The notes under the pieces were generated by a model. That model saw only the letters and a program-made list of their open reading frames with translations. It did no database searches and was not told where the DNA came from. From contig JBKQHQ010000028.1 of NCBI GenBank assembly GCA_052148715.1, forward strand, positions 1 through 44,371: a DNA stretch of 44,371 nt. Reading direction: 5' to 3'. This stretch comes from JBKQHQ01 sp052148715 (GTDB lineage Bacteria; Pseudomonadota; Alphaproteobacteria; Rhizobiales; Xanthobacteraceae). Positions 24,237-33,143 of this stretch are shown piece by piece (position 1 is the stretch's first letter; each line of letters starts with the position of its first letter). A program made the position numbers and the translations under genes.

Positions 24237-26243
24237 ATGTTGTGGGGAAAGGCACCTGCTGGCTTAATTGCGCCACGGCCGCTCGCCGCCGCAATCCGGT
24301 CGCGCGCGGCCGCGGTCCTGACCTCCGGCGCCTCGTTCCTCCTCCCGTCCGGTGTTGCGCTGATCTGCCTGGCGCTGCTGGCGGTCGGAGGCGCGATCTG
24401 GCAGCGACGCGCCAGCACGCTTGAAGAGGCGCAACGCGACATCGCCAACCTCGCCTTGGTGCTGGGGGAGCAAACGGTTCGGTCGGTGCAGGCCGTCGAT
24501 CTCGTCCTCCGCGATCTTCACGACGACGTCGTCGAGATGAACATCGAGACGCCGGAAGGGTTTGACGAAATTCTCGGCACCGAACTAATCCATCGGACGT
24601 TCAAGAGCAGACTGGCGCGTCTGCCGCAGGCCGAGTCCATAGCGCTGGTCGACGCCGCCGGGAAGGTAGTCAATGCGGCGCGCACATGGCCGGCGCCGCG
24701 GGTCGATCTCTCCGACCGCGACTACTACCAACATTTCCAAAAACAGGATGATCCAAACGCCTATATCGGCGCGCCGATCCAGAACAAGGTATCGGGTATC
24801 TGGAGTGTGGTGATCGCGCGCCGCATCAATGCGCGGGATGGCCGCTTCCTTGGCCTGATTGCCGGGGTCGTCAGCATTGAGTATTTCGAGAAGATCTTCA
24901 GCTCGATCAGTCTGCCGCGGCATGAGGCGTTCATGCTGTTGCGGCGCGATGGCACGATCCTGGTCCGTTATCCGGACCGGCTCCGGTGGACCGGCCTAGT
25001 GGTACCGCCGCGCTCGCCATGGTTCGGTGTGGTCGCCGATGGCGGAGGACGTTTCGCGTCGCCCGGCAACATCGACGGGGTGTCGCGCATGGTGGCGGTG
25101 CAGCCGCTGAAGGACTATCCGCTCGTCATTGACGTCGGTGTGACGGAAGGCGCGGTGCTCGCCAGCTGGCGCCGCGAAGCGCTCTTCGTCGGCTTCGGCA
25201 CCCTCGTGGTTTTCGCCTTCGCTCTCTATTTGGTGCGGCGAGTTCACGTCCAGTTCGGCCGGTTGACTCGTCAGAACAGCGACCTCATCGATCTCTCTGA
25301 GGAGTTGAGGCGCAGCCAAACGCATTTGCATGAGAAATCGCATGCGCTCGAGACGACGCTTGCGACCATGGATCAAGGGCTGATGATGATCAACGAGGAG
25401 GGGAGCGTCGTCATCATCAACAAGCGTGCCACGGAGCTGCTCGACCTGCCGGCGGATTGGATGGCAACCCGGCCGAGCTTCGCCGAGGTGCTGAAATATC
25501 AGTGGCAGGCCAATGGTTCGGGGCGCGAGGAGGGAGACTTTAATGATTTCGTCCGAGCGCGGACGATCCTCAACCGGCCGCACACCCAAGAGCTTCGCCG
25601 CCCCAACGGTCGGGTGATCGAGGTCCGCAGCATTCCGTTGCGCGAGGGCGGGGCCGTGCGCACCTATACCGACGTCACCGCGCGCAAGAGCGCCGAGGAG
25701 CGGGCACACTTTATCGCCCGTCACGACGGCCTCACCCGGCTGGTGAATCGCCGCGTCTTCAACGAACGGCTTCAGGAAGCGACGATGTTGGCGACCATCG
25801 ATCAGCGGCAACTGGCGGTTCTCTATCTCGATCTCGATCGCTTCAAGCAGGTGAACGATACGCGCGGGCACGAGGTGGGAGACCGCCTGCTGATCGAGGC
25901 CAGCAAGCGCATGGAAAGCGTGACACGGCCCACCGATACGGTGGCCCGCGTCGGCGGCGACGAGTTCGCGATGATTGTTCCGTCTCTGGATTCCCCGGAA
26001 AGCGCCGCCCACCTTGCGGAGCGGATCGTCTCGGCCTTGGGAAAGCCGTTCATCATCGATCAGGAGATGGCGACGATCGGCGTCTCGATCGGCATTTCTC
26101 TGTTTCCGCAGCATGGGGCAACGGTGGATGCGCTGCTGCGCAAAGCGGACGAGGCGTTGTACGAGGCCAAGCATTGCGGTCGCAACACCTACCGCTTCGG
26201 CAAGACGGAGAGCCCAGCGGCGGCACTGGCGGCGGCGAACTGA
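24237..26243 (+). CDS. membrane diguanylate cyclase: Cache sensor, PAS, GGDEF
   Basis: 668 residues. A first membrane helix (about 32-54) and a second (about 312-335) flank a periplasmic Cache-type sensor domain, with the usual DLSDRDYYQHF and SGIWSVVIARRI signatures. A cytoplasmic PAS domain follows (365-480; TLATMDQGLMMINEEGSVVIINKRA), then GGDEF at 573-577 with an RPTD inhibitory site exactly five residues upstream. It should therefore make c-di-GMP with product feedback in response to a periplasmic small molecule. No EAL domain. AGGA lies 12 bases before the ATG. Confidence 0.92.
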   Translation: MLWGKAPAGLIAPRPLAAAIRSRAAAVLTSGASFLLPSGVALICLALLAVGGAIWQRRASTLEEAQRDIANLALVLGEQTVRSVQAVDLVLRDLHDDVVEMNIETPEGFDEILGTELIHRTFKSRLARLPQAESIALVDAAGKVVNAARTWPAPRVDLSDRDYYQHFQKQDDPNAYIGAPIQNKVSGIWSVVIARRINARDGRFLGLIAGVVSIEYFEKIFSSISLPRHEAFMLLRRDGTILVRYPDRLRWTGLVVPPRSPWFGVVADGGGRFASPGNIDGVSRMVAVQPLKDYPLVIDVGVTEGAVLASWRREALFVGFGTLVVFAFALYLVRRVHVQFGRLTRQNSDLIDLSEELRRSQTHLHEKSHALETTLATMDQGLMMINEEGSVVIINKRATELLDLPADWMATRPSFAEVLKYQWQANGSGREEGDFNDFVRARTILNRPHTQELRRPNGRVIEVRSIPLREGGAVRTYTDVTARKSAEERAHFIARHDGLTRLVNRRVFNERLQEATMLATIDQRQLAVLYLDLDRFKQVNDTRGHEVGDRLLIEASKRMESVTRPTDTVARVGGDEFAMIVPSLDSPESAAHLAERIVSALGKPFIIDQEMATIGVSIGISLFPQHGATVDALLRKADEALYEAKHCGRNTYRFGKTESPAAALAAAN

Positions 26244-26380
26244 CGGCGATCAATCCACCGCACGCACACCATCCCGGACGTCGTGCCCTAGACCCATCGC
26301 CCGCTTGCTGTGTTTGCTCGCACGTCGCGGCATTTCAACGATGCCCGCCGGTATTGGCGGACCAATGTCCGTGGGCGTCA

Positions 26381-27508
26381 TCAGCGGGCTTTCGCGCGAT
26401 GTCTCGTCCGTGTTTGGAACAGCCTGGTCATCGGCCGCACTCCGGCTGTGGTATCGCCGGCGTGCGCGAGATGCTCGTCGATGCCGAACGCCGCCTCGGT
26501 CGTGCGCAACAGCGAATAGTGGTTGTAGGGTGTCGGGTCGGTTACATGGCGCGGGCCGTGATTGGTGATGACGAGCGTGGGAATATGGCCGCCGCCGAAA
26601 TTGGCTGGGCTTTTGGGATCGGAACCGCAGCAGCCCTGACGCCCGGGCGTCGGATGCGTGGCGCTGCCCTCGTCCTCGTCCCAGGTGATCACGATCGCGG
26701 TGTTGGCGCGCGCCGTCCAAATCGGTGAGGCGGTTATCTTGGCGACCAACCGGCTGATCATTGTATCGCCGCGGGCGATCCGGCCCTTGTCGTTACTGAA
26801 CAGGCAGTCATCGGGGACATTGGGTCCGGCGAGGCCGTGCATCTCGTTGCACTGGTTCGGGATGATGTGCGCGTAGTTCGGCACGTCGCCGCGCTCCAGG
26901 TCGGCATAGAGTTGGTCGAAGCCGACGAGCTTGCGCGCGAGCATGGGATCGTCCTGGACCGTCTTGAACTGGATGAAAGCATTGTGCTTCGCGCCATAGA
27001 GTTGGTCCGGCTGACCGGCGAGGGGGGTTTGCGCGTCAGGATAGTAGATCGCCTTCGAGCCGGCCGCGGGGATGGACTCGAAATAGCCCTTCCAGGTGAG
27101 ATGGTGCTCGGCCAACTGCTCGACCAAGCTCTTGGCAGTCAAGGTGTGGTCGACATAGGGCGTGATCTTGCCCGCGCCGGAACAATTGGCGTCCGTGCTG
27201 GCGGCGGTGCAGAACCAGGCGTCGTCGTCGTGGATGCCGAATGTATCGCCCGCGATCGTGGCGATATAGTTGGCCTTGCTCGGATGCACCTCGCCGTAAA
27301 AATGCGTCGCCAGGCCATAGCGCTTGGCGAGGCGATTGAGGTTCGGCGCCTGCCCGCTGCCGATGATCTGCCGATAGCCGTGGTTTTCGGCGATGATGAC
27401 GAGGATATGCTCGTAGCGCGGAATTCGATCCGTGCGTTCGGCAGCCGCAGCGCTGCCGGCGACAAGCAGCGCGCCGAAAAAGGCGAGCCAGGATGAGATT
27501 CGCAGCAT
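26381..27508 (-). CDS. exported phosphoesterase (acid phosphatase / phospholipase C family)
   Basis: 375 residues from the ATG at 27506-27508, which has a strong GGAGGA; an in-frame start 14 codons earlier is less likely. A signal peptide (4-21, cleavage after AAAA) directs it to the periplasm. The core is the PF04185 phosphoesterase family: YEHILVIIAENHGYRQIIG with the metal-binding ENH, SKANYIATIAGDTFG, then TAIVITWDEDEGS, and GHIPTLVITNHGPR with NHYSLLRTTEAAFG. Substrates in the family are phospholipids or phosphomonoesters; the choice cannot be made here. Convergent with the diguanylate cyclase. Confidence 0.87.
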   Translation of the reverse strand: MLRISSWLAFFGALLVAGSAAAAERTDRIPRYEHILVIIAENHGYRQIIGSGQAPNLNRLAKRYGLATHFYGEVHPSKANYIATIAGDTFGIHDDDAWFCTAASTDANCSGAGKITPYVDHTLTAKSLVEQLAEHHLTWKGYFESIPAAGSKAIYYPDAQTPLAGQPDQLYGAKHNAFIQFKTVQDDPMLARKLVGFDQLYADLERGDVPNYAHIIPNQCNEMHGLAGPNVPDDCLFSNDKGRIARGDTMISRLVAKITASPIWTARANTAIVITWDEDEGSATHPTPGRQGCCGSDPKSPANFGGGHIPTLVITNHGPRHVTDPTPYNHYSLLRTTEAAFGIDEHLAHAGDTTAGVRPMTRLFQTRTRHRAKAR

Positions 27509-27618
27509 GCGGCGTTCCTCCGACGGGGTGCAATGGATAGACGCAGGCAAAGCCCCCGTCTACTGGCGCAAACCGGTTCCGATCCGCCCACGCGGCGATC
27601 GAGGGGTCAAGCAGCCAA

Positions 27619-28626
27619 TTAAGAATGCGCCGCGCGTGAGTCCGTCGAGCCTAACGCGGCGAGGACTTCCGGATTCACGACATTGATCGGCTTGTCGGCA
27701 CAATACGCTATGATCTGGTCAAAAATATCCGTGAACTGAATCTCATACTCCTCCCGGGAGACATAACCGATGTGGGGCGTGCAGACGACGTTGTCCATGT
27801 TGAGCAACGGATGGGTGATGTCGCGAACAGGCTCGTCCTCGTAGACATCCACTGCGGCCATGCCGGGCCGGCCGGCCTTGAGCGCCGCCACCAGCGCGCC
27901 CGGCTCGATCAACGGCGCACGGCTGGTATTCACGATCAACGCCGTCGGCTTCATGCGAGCGAGGTCGGCAGCGGTCACAATACCCCGGGTTGCCTCGACG
28001 AGACGCATGTGCAGCGAAATGACGTCACATTCGTCGAAGAATGCCTGCTTGCTGCGCGCAACCTCGTAGCCGTCCGCGCGTGCCCGCGCCAGTGACGGCT
28101 CGCGCGCCCAGACGAGCACCTTCATGCCGAAGGCCTTACCGTAGCCGGCAATGACGCCGCCAATCCGGCCGTAGCCGTAGATCCCGAGCGTCTTTCCGCG
28201 CAGGTCTCGGCCGACGCCGATTTGCCAGTGCCCCGCTCTGAGGGCCGCCATTTGCTGCGGAATCTGGCGCATCGCGGCGAGAACGAGCCCCCACGTCAGC
28301 TCGGCCGTGGCATGGGACGGCGTGCCGGGGTGCTGGCTCGACGAAACGATCACGCCTGCTTGCGTGCAGGCGTCGACGTCGATGTGCGGAAAGACGCTGC
28401 GTTGGCTGATGAGCTTGAGATTGCGCAGCCGCTCGATCAGAGGCGCGCGGATTTTCGTGCGCTCGCGGATCAGCACGAGGGCTTCAGTGTCGTAAAGCCG
28501 TTCGGCCAGCGTCTCTACGTCCTCCACTTGATCGTTCCAGATCTTGACATCATGGCCGGAGAGCTTGCGAAAACAAGCAAGCGTGCGCAAGGTGTCGTGG
28601 TAATCGTCAAGAATCGAGATTTTCAT
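27619..28626 (-). CDS. D-2-hydroxyacid dehydrogenase family protein
   Basis: 335 residues from the ATG at 28624-28626 (GGGAG upstream); the longer open frame beyond is antisense to the neighbouring gene. The NAD-binding motif is GYGRIGG (151-157) after LRGKTLGIY. Catalytic arginine lies in LIVNTSRAPLIEPGALV, glutamate in AVDVYEDEPV, histidine in CTPHIGYVSREEYE. The family reduces 2-oxoacids or oxidises phosphoglycerate; SerA-like regulatory domains are absent. It is divergent from a TctC-type binding-protein gene across 97 bases, a pairing that suggests uptake and use of a carboxylic acid. Confidence 0.9.
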   Translation of the reverse strand: MKISILDDYHDTLRTLACFRKLSGHDVKIWNDQVEDVETLAERLYDTEALVLIRERTKIRAPLIERLRNLKLISQRSVFPHIDVDACTQAGVIVSSSQHPGTPSHATAELTWGLVLAAMRQIPQQMAALRAGHWQIGVGRDLRGKTLGIYGYGRIGGVIAGYGKAFGMKVLVWAREPSLARARADGYEVARSKQAFFDECDVISLHMRLVEATRGIVTAADLARMKPTALIVNTSRAPLIEPGALVAALKAGRPGMAAVDVYEDEPVRDITHPLLNMDNVVCTPHIGYVSREEYEIQFTDIFDQIIAYCADKPINVVNPEVLAALGSTDSRAAHS

Positions 28627-28723
28627 CGGGAAGGCTCCCTTGTTCGCGACCCTACGCGGGTTACAATGCCGAAACAAAAAATGGATCGATTGCGCAAAAA
28701 AACATTTGGGAGAGGACGACGCA

Positions 28724-29704
28724 ATGCCCAAGTTGACGCGGCGCGCTCTGGTTGTCGGCGCTATCGCAGCCCCTTTCGTTGCCAAGGCCGAGGCCAATCC
28801 TGCGGCTTGGCCTTCGGGCCCGATCCGTCTCATCGTGCCGTTCCCGCCGGGCGGCTCGACCGATGTGATCGGCCGCATGGTCCAGCCCGGTCTGCAGCAG
28901 CGACTCGGCATCAATGTCATCGTCGAGAACAGGCCCGGCGCATCGGGATCGATCGGCGCCGATCTGGTCGCCAAGTCGCCGCCCGACGGCAGCACCTGGT
29001 TGCTCACCTTCGACAACCATGCGGCCAATGCCTTCGTCCTGCCGAAGCTGCCCTACGATACCGAAAAGGACCTCGATCCGGTTTTTTGGGTCGGCACCGC
29101 GCCCTACGTGCTGTGCACGCAATCGGCCAAGCCCTATCGATCGCTGGCGGATGTCTTGGCCGCCGCCAAGGCGCGGCCGGGCCAGGTCAACTACGCCTCC
29201 GTCGGCAGCGGCAGCATCGGCCACCTGGCGATGGTCCTCCTGGCCAAGCAAGCCGGCGTCTCGCTCCTGCACGTGCCGTATCGCGGCGGCGGACCGGCCA
29301 TGAACGATGCCATCGCCGGTCACGTCGAGCTGCTCATCGGCAGCATCGCGCTCGCCATGCCGCAGATCGAGCCCGGCGTGCTTCGCGCCGTCGCGCAAAT
29401 GGGCCGCCGCCGCGCCGCCGCGCTTCCCGACGTGCCGACCGTCATCGAGAGTGGATTTCCGGGCGTTGAAGCCGATGCGTGGTGGGGCTTCTTTGCCCCC
29501 GCCGGCACGCCGAAGCCGATCATCGATCGCCTCGGCGCCGAACTCGACGGCTTGTTCCGCGAGGAGCGCATCGAGAAGCAACTGGCCGAGTCACAACAAG
29601 TGACGTTCGTTCGCGGCGGCCCGGACGAGTTGGGGAAATTTTTGCACGAGCAGATGCAGATCTGGGGCACGGTGGTGCGCGAGAACGGCATCACGTCGGA
29701 GTAA
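28724..29704 (+). CDS. tripartite tricarboxylate transporter substrate-binding protein (Bug/TctC)
   Basis: 326 residues from the ATG at 28724, preceded by GGGAGAGGA. The N-terminus is a twin-arginine-like export signal (KLTRRALVVGAIAAPFVAKAEA). Mature sequence shows Bug family marks: WPSGPIRLIVPFPPGGSTDVIGR, VIVENRPGASGSIGADLVAKSPPDGST, LLHVPYRGGGPAMNDAIAGHVEL, GFPGVEADAWWGFFAPAGTPKPII. It captures a carboxylate or related anion in the periplasm. TctA and TctB membrane partners are absent, as is common for this hugely expanded family. Divergent from the hydroxyacid dehydrogenase, which may act on its ligand. Confidence 0.9.
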   Translation: MPKLTRRALVVGAIAAPFVAKAEANPAAWPSGPIRLIVPFPPGGSTDVIGRMVQPGLQQRLGINVIVENRPGASGSIGADLVAKSPPDGSTWLLTFDNHAANAFVLPKLPYDTEKDLDPVFWVGTAPYVLCTQSAKPYRSLADVLAAAKARPGQVNYASVGSGSIGHLAMVLLAKQAGVSLLHVPYRGGGPAMNDAIAGHVELLIGSIALAMPQIEPGVLRAVAQMGRRRAAALPDVPTVIESGFPGVEADAWWGFFAPAGTPKPIIDRLGAELDGLFREERIEKQLAESQQVTFVRGGPDELGKFLHEQMQIWGTVVRENGITSE

Positions 29705-29725
29705 ACGTTTTAAGGAGCAATGCGC

Positions 29726-29971
29726 ATGAGCGAGAGCCCTGCAATTGGCGGACGGCAGCCGATCCGCGTCGACGTGGAGGCAGGCAAGAGCTACTGGTGG
29801 TGCGCCTGCGGGCGTTCGCAGAAGCAGCCGTTCTGCGATGGGTCGCACAAGGGCTCGAGTTTCGCGCCGATCGAGTTCAAGGCCGAGAAGGCAGAGACCG
29901 CGGTTTTCTGCACCTGCAAGCGCAGCGGCAACAAGCCGCGCTGCGACGGCAGCCACAAGACGCTCGCCTGA
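29726..29971 (+). CDS. twin CDGSH iron-sulfur protein
   Basis: 81 residues; the ATG at 29726 is preferred because AAGGAG is 8 bases upstream (an ATG at 29720 is too near). Two CDGSH motifs each supply three cysteines and one histidine for a [2Fe-2S] cluster: C26-C28-C37-H41 and C62-C64-C73-H77. There is no membrane anchor, so it resembles the soluble, tandem type (mitochondrial CISD3-like). It probably handles electrons or labile clusters in the cytoplasm. It lies 21 bases after the TctC-type gene and 14 before the ICMT-like gene, on the same strand. Confidence 0.92.
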   Translation: MSESPAIGGRQPIRVDVEAGKSYWWCACGRSQKQPFCDGSHKGSSFAPIEFKAEKAETAVFCTCKRSGNKPRCDGSHKTLA

Positions 29972-29985
29972 CGCCGAAGTCTCCG

Positions 29986-30549
29986 ATGTCGCCGGCTTCA
30001 GCCATCCTCTGGTTATGGGGCGCGTGGTTCGCGTCGTGGCTGATCGCGGCGTCTTGGTCGGACCGCGCCGCGGCCAAGGCCACGTTCGGCTCTGAGATCG
30101 TCTATCGCAGCGTTACGGTCGCCGGGATGTTGCTGCTGTTTATTGCCGATCGCCCGTTCGGTCGCGGACTAAGGCTTTGGGAGGCGCCGCCGGCGGTCGG
30201 CTGGTGTCTCGTCGCCGTCGCCTTCACTGGATTTGCTTTTTGCTGGTGGGCGCGCATCCACCTTGGCCGGATGTGGTCCAGTTCAGTCACGCGCAAGGCG
30301 GATCATCATATCGTCGACACCGGTCCCTACGCCCTGGTTCGCCATCCCATCTACACCGGCATCATCATCGCCGCCGCAGCCACGGCCGGCCTCGAGGCGA
30401 CGCCGATCGCGTTCGCCGGCATGGTGCTGGTCATCTTCGGCTTTTGGATCAAGGCCAGGCTCGAGGAACGATTTCTCCGCGACGAACTGGGCGCGGAGGC
30501 CTACGACGCCTATGCCCGCCGAACCGGCATGCTGCTCCCCGGCCTGTAA
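29986..30549 (+). CDS. isoprenylcysteine carboxyl methyltransferase (ICMT)-like membrane protein
   Basis: 187 residues, starting at the ATG 14 bases after the CDGSH stop. About four or five membrane helices; the C-terminal half has the ICMT/PEMT signature VDTGPYALVRHPIYTGIIIAA, WIKARLEERFLRDELGAEAYDAY, which binds S-adenosylmethionine. Bacterial members methylate small lipids, phenols or thiols rather than prenylated proteins. The ribosome site is weak, consistent with translation after the CDGSH gene. Confidence 0.88.
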   Translation: MSPASAILWLWGAWFASWLIAASWSDRAAAKATFGSEIVYRSVTVAGMLLLFIADRPFGRGLRLWEAPPAVGWCLVAVAFTGFAFCWWARIHLGRMWSSSVTRKADHHIVDTGPYALVRHPIYTGIIIAAAATAGLEATPIAFAGMVLVIFGFWIKARLEERFLRDELGAEAYDAYARRTGMLLPGL

Positions 30550-30736
30550 GCATCTGGGGTCGCGTTTCCCCGATAGCGGCCGTCAGGTTGGGACCGGCCG
30601 AGGCGAACTCGGCCGCGGAGCGAAAAGGCACCGCCGGAGGTTCCCGCCAATAACCCCACCCGGCGTGGCTTTCGGTGACGACAAGGATCCTCGGTGCTAG
30701 ATTTCCAGCGATCCTTCGGGGGTCGATGGAGGGGGT

Positions 30737-31186
30737 ATGCGGGTTGGAAATCGTTTCATCGCGGCTGTCGCCGCATGCCTCCTCGCTACGCCCCTATTCG
30801 CCGCGGGCCAGCGCGACGCTGACGATTGCGGCCGGCATTACGTCACCGTGGATGTCGCGGAAGCGGATCGTGTCATCGCTGGCTGCACGCGCATCATTGA
30901 CGCGAGCAATGAAACGCCATGCCGTCGCTTCGTTGCCTACCATAACCGTGGGATGGCATACTTCGCCAAGGCGGACTATGACCACGCCATCGCGGACCAC
31001 ACCGAGGCGATAAAGCTCGATCCGACAAACCCCATTTCCTATTGGATGCGCGCTATGAACTGGGGGAACAAGGGTGAGGCGGCCCGCAGAAGGGCCGACC
31101 TCGAAGAGGGGACGCGTCTGAATCAGCTTCCGGGACCCGATGGGGGCGTCGCCGGGCTTTGCAATCGTTCGAGCGAGTCTCGGTAA
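30737..31186 (+). CDS. small exported TPR protein
   Basis: 149 residues with a signal peptide (hydrophobic 8-22, AAGQ cleavage). A Cys-containing segment typical of rhizobial TPR lipoprotein-like proteins (AEADRVIAGCTRIIDASNETP) leads to one clear tetratricopeptide unit (AYHNRGMAYFAKADYDHAIADHTEAIKLDPTNP) and a partial second one. The tail after RADLEEGTRLNQ is unlike a TPR and may come from a frameshift or an early end. GGAGGGGG precedes the ATG. Likely a periplasmic scaffold protein; partner unknown. Confidence 0.75.
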   Translation: MRVGNRFIAAVAACLLATPLFAAGQRDADDCGRHYVTVDVAEADRVIAGCTRIIDASNETPCRRFVAYHNRGMAYFAKADYDHAIADHTEAIKLDPTNPISYWMRAMNWGNKGEAARRRADLEEGTRLNQLPGPDGGVAGLCNRSSESR

Positions 31187-31412
31187 GGCGAGAGGGCCAG
31201 CGCTCAAATCGGGCTCGACCTTATCGAATGTGATCTCGTCTTGCGTGCTGTCTTGCCCCATTAATTGATCGAATGTCCAGTTGATCGAGACTTGGCATGG
31301 CTTCGTCCATGCCGGCGTGCGAAATAAATCAAGACCAACCTTCGCGCAGGAGCCAATGTCTCACGAGCGGCTACCGGTCGCCGACCCGATTGACGTCGGC
31401 CGCGACCCGCGC

Positions 31413-32219
31413 TCACCGTGCGCGGGTCGGGCGCGCAAAGAAATCGATGTGACCGAGGCGGATCGAGGAGCGGCCGGAGTCTATGTGGCCGCGCCGCCGC
31501 GTCAGCCAATCCACGATATCCTCAGAGAGGTCGGTGTCCGCGCGCGCCGCGGCGGCCCAGCCGGCGAAAATGTCCGTTTGCATCGCGCCGTCCTGCGGGC
31601 CGAGCGTCCAGTCTGACGTTCCCTGGATGACGTCGTAGCCGACGTTTTGGAATCGGGCGATGGCCGCGGCCGCAGCCTTTGGGCCCAGTGCCGGTCCAAA
31701 TCCTTGGTCGCAACACTGGTGGCGATGCACGGCCTCGAGGATTTTTGCATCCCTCGGGTCGGGCGGGTCGAGCGTTGCCCGCCCGTCGTCGGTGAGTGAC
31801 GCGTAGATCGGCAGGCCGCGCGCGGCCACCTCGACCGCCAGCCGCTCGATCCACTCGGCGGAAGTGAGATCAAGGAAAGCGGAGGCTGTGACCAGATCGA
31901 TCGGCCCGTCGAGCGCCATTTCAAGATCGCGGGCGAGATCGATCGGAATGGTCGCCACGTTCTTTCCGGCAGCCGAAACCGCCGACGCGACGCGGGCGAG
32001 CAGGCTGAGATCGTTGTCGGTGAGCCGCCAATTCTGCCAACGCGGAAGCAGCGGCGAGACCGCCCGCATCATCGCGCCGGTGCCGCAGCCGAGATCGACG
32101 ATTGCGAGCGACGGATGGTCAGAGAACGCGGCTGCCACAGCTTGCAGAACCGTGGGATTGCGTGCCTTGGCATCATGCGGCTCGCGCCGCTCCAGCCAGC
32201 CGGTCGAAACTCTGCTCAC
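31413..32219 (-). CDS. class I SAM-dependent methyltransferase, DUF2277-coupled
   Basis: 268 residues from a GTG whose first bases overlap the stop of the upstream DUF2277 gene (GTGA, 32216-32219); the larger open frame further upstream is antisense to other sequence. The SAM-binding motif I is VDLGCGTGA (41-49), followed by LTDNDLSLL (motif II acidic) and DLVTASAFLDLT. A C-terminal region SIRLGHIDFFARP closes the fold. It resembles small-molecule methyltransferases; no substrate can be named. It is almost certainly made together with the DUF2277 protein. Confidence 0.82.
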   Translation of the reverse strand: MSRVSTGWLERREPHDAKARNPTVLQAVAAAFSDHPSLAIVDLGCGTGAMMRAVSPLLPRWQNWRLTDNDLSLLARVASAVSAAGKNVATIPIDLARDLEMALDGPIDLVTASAFLDLTSAEWIERLAVEVAARGLPIYASLTDDGRATLDPPDPRDAKILEAVHRHQCCDQGFGPALGPKAAAAAIARFQNVGYDVIQGTSDWTLGPQDGAMQTDIFAGWAAAARADTDLSEDIVDWLTRRRGHIDSGRSSIRLGHIDFFARPTRAR

Positions 32220-32497
32220 GCCTGCTCGGAGGCGCGAAAGCGCTCTGCCGATCTGGCCTTGGCCTTTGCGGCCTCCACATCGCGATCGCGCGGCGGAGCG
32301 TTCGTGACCAGGGAGTCGAGCAGCTCGTGTGCGGCTTGCGCCACCTGGTCCACGGCGCGGTTGAAGGCGGCTTCGTTCGCCTTCGAGGGCCGGGCGAAGC
32401 CGCTCAGCTTGCGGACGAATTGGAGGGAGGAGGCGCGGATCTCCGCGTCCGTGGCGGGTGGTTTGAAGTTGTGCAAAGTCCTGATGTTGCGACACAT
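32216..32497 (-). CDS. DUF2277 family protein
   Basis: 93 residues, family length. The start MCRNIRTLHNFKPPATDAEI with LQFVRKLSGFARPSKANEAAF is the DUF2277 signature, a small family of unknown function widespread in bacteria. The conserved Cys2 follows the start methionine directly. The ATG has a strong GAGGAGG. The stop codon overlaps the methyltransferase start. Confidence 0.93.
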   Translation of the reverse strand: MCRNIRTLHNFKPPATDAEIRASSLQFVRKLSGFARPSKANEAAFNRAVDQVAQAAHELLDSLVTNAPPRDRDVEAAKAKARSAERFRASEQA

Positions 32498-32708
32498 CGG
32501 AAGCCCTCCTCGCGGTCAGCGGACCGCACCCCAGGCGGCCTGACCAATGGCCGTGAATGCGGAAAGGTAACAGACGGTCGCATGGGTCGGCCACGACGAT
32601 CAAGCCGCTCACCGGCGGGTCAGGTCGCAGATTCGGAGCTGGATTGCTCGGCCTAGCGATACGGCCTAGCCTATCGGCTCGTTGCAATCCCGTCGTAAGG
32701 AGAAGCCC

Positions 32709-33017
32709 ATGGCCCGGCTTGTGGTTCTGTACAAGACACCGAAGGATCCCGGCGCGTTCGACAAGCACTATTTCGAGAAGCATGTTGCGATCGCGAAAAA
32801 GATCCCGGGGTTGCGGAAGTATGAAGTCAGCCGCGGCCCCGTCGCGACCCCGGCGGGCCCCTCCGGCTTGCATCTCGTTGCAACGCTGTATTTCGATGAC
32901 ATGGGCGCCATACAGAAGGCTTTTGCGAGCCCTGAAGGCCAGGCGGCGGCCACCGACGTGCAAAATTTCGCAACCGGCGGTGCCGATATGCTGCTGTTCG
33001 ACCACACCGAGGTCTGA
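32709..33017 (+). CDS. EthD-family protein
   Basis: 102 residues from the ATG at 32709 (AAGGAG 5 bases upstream). It has the EthD/dimeric alpha-beta-barrel pattern: LVVLYKTPKDPGAFDKHYFEKHVAIAKKIPGLRKYEVSRG, LVATLYFDDMGAIQKAF, and a C-terminal FDHTEV. EthD was found next to the ether-degrading cytochrome P450 system; relatives act as small lyases or redox helpers in aromatic and ether breakdown. It lies just before the catabolic island and may belong to it. Confidence 0.85.
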   Translation: MARLVVLYKTPKDPGAFDKHYFEKHVAIAKKIPGLRKYEVSRGPVATPAGPSGLHLVATLYFDDMGAIQKAFASPEGQAAATDVQNFATGGADMLLFDHTEV

Positions 33018-33143
33018 GCCGAAGGCGCGACTTTGTCGCGCTTTCGTCGTCCGATCGTCCCGGCCTCGTCGGCGCCGCGGGTTTGCGCGTGCGGGCTTTT
33101 CGCCTAAAATGAAAAAAAAGAGGCAACAGGGGAGGGGTCCGGG

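Noticed and set aside
24996..26174. 392-codon minus-strand frame
   Set aside because: Antisense to the Cache-PAS-GGDEF gene, whose motifs are intact.
28627..29028. N-terminal extension of the hydroxyacid dehydrogenase
   Set aside because: Lies antisense to the TctC-type gene; the conserved protein starts at 28626 with a ribosome site.
32220..33005. Upstream extension of the methyltransferase frame
   Set aside because: Overlaps the DUF2277 gene in another frame and the EthD-like gene in antisense; the GTG at 32219 explains the real start.
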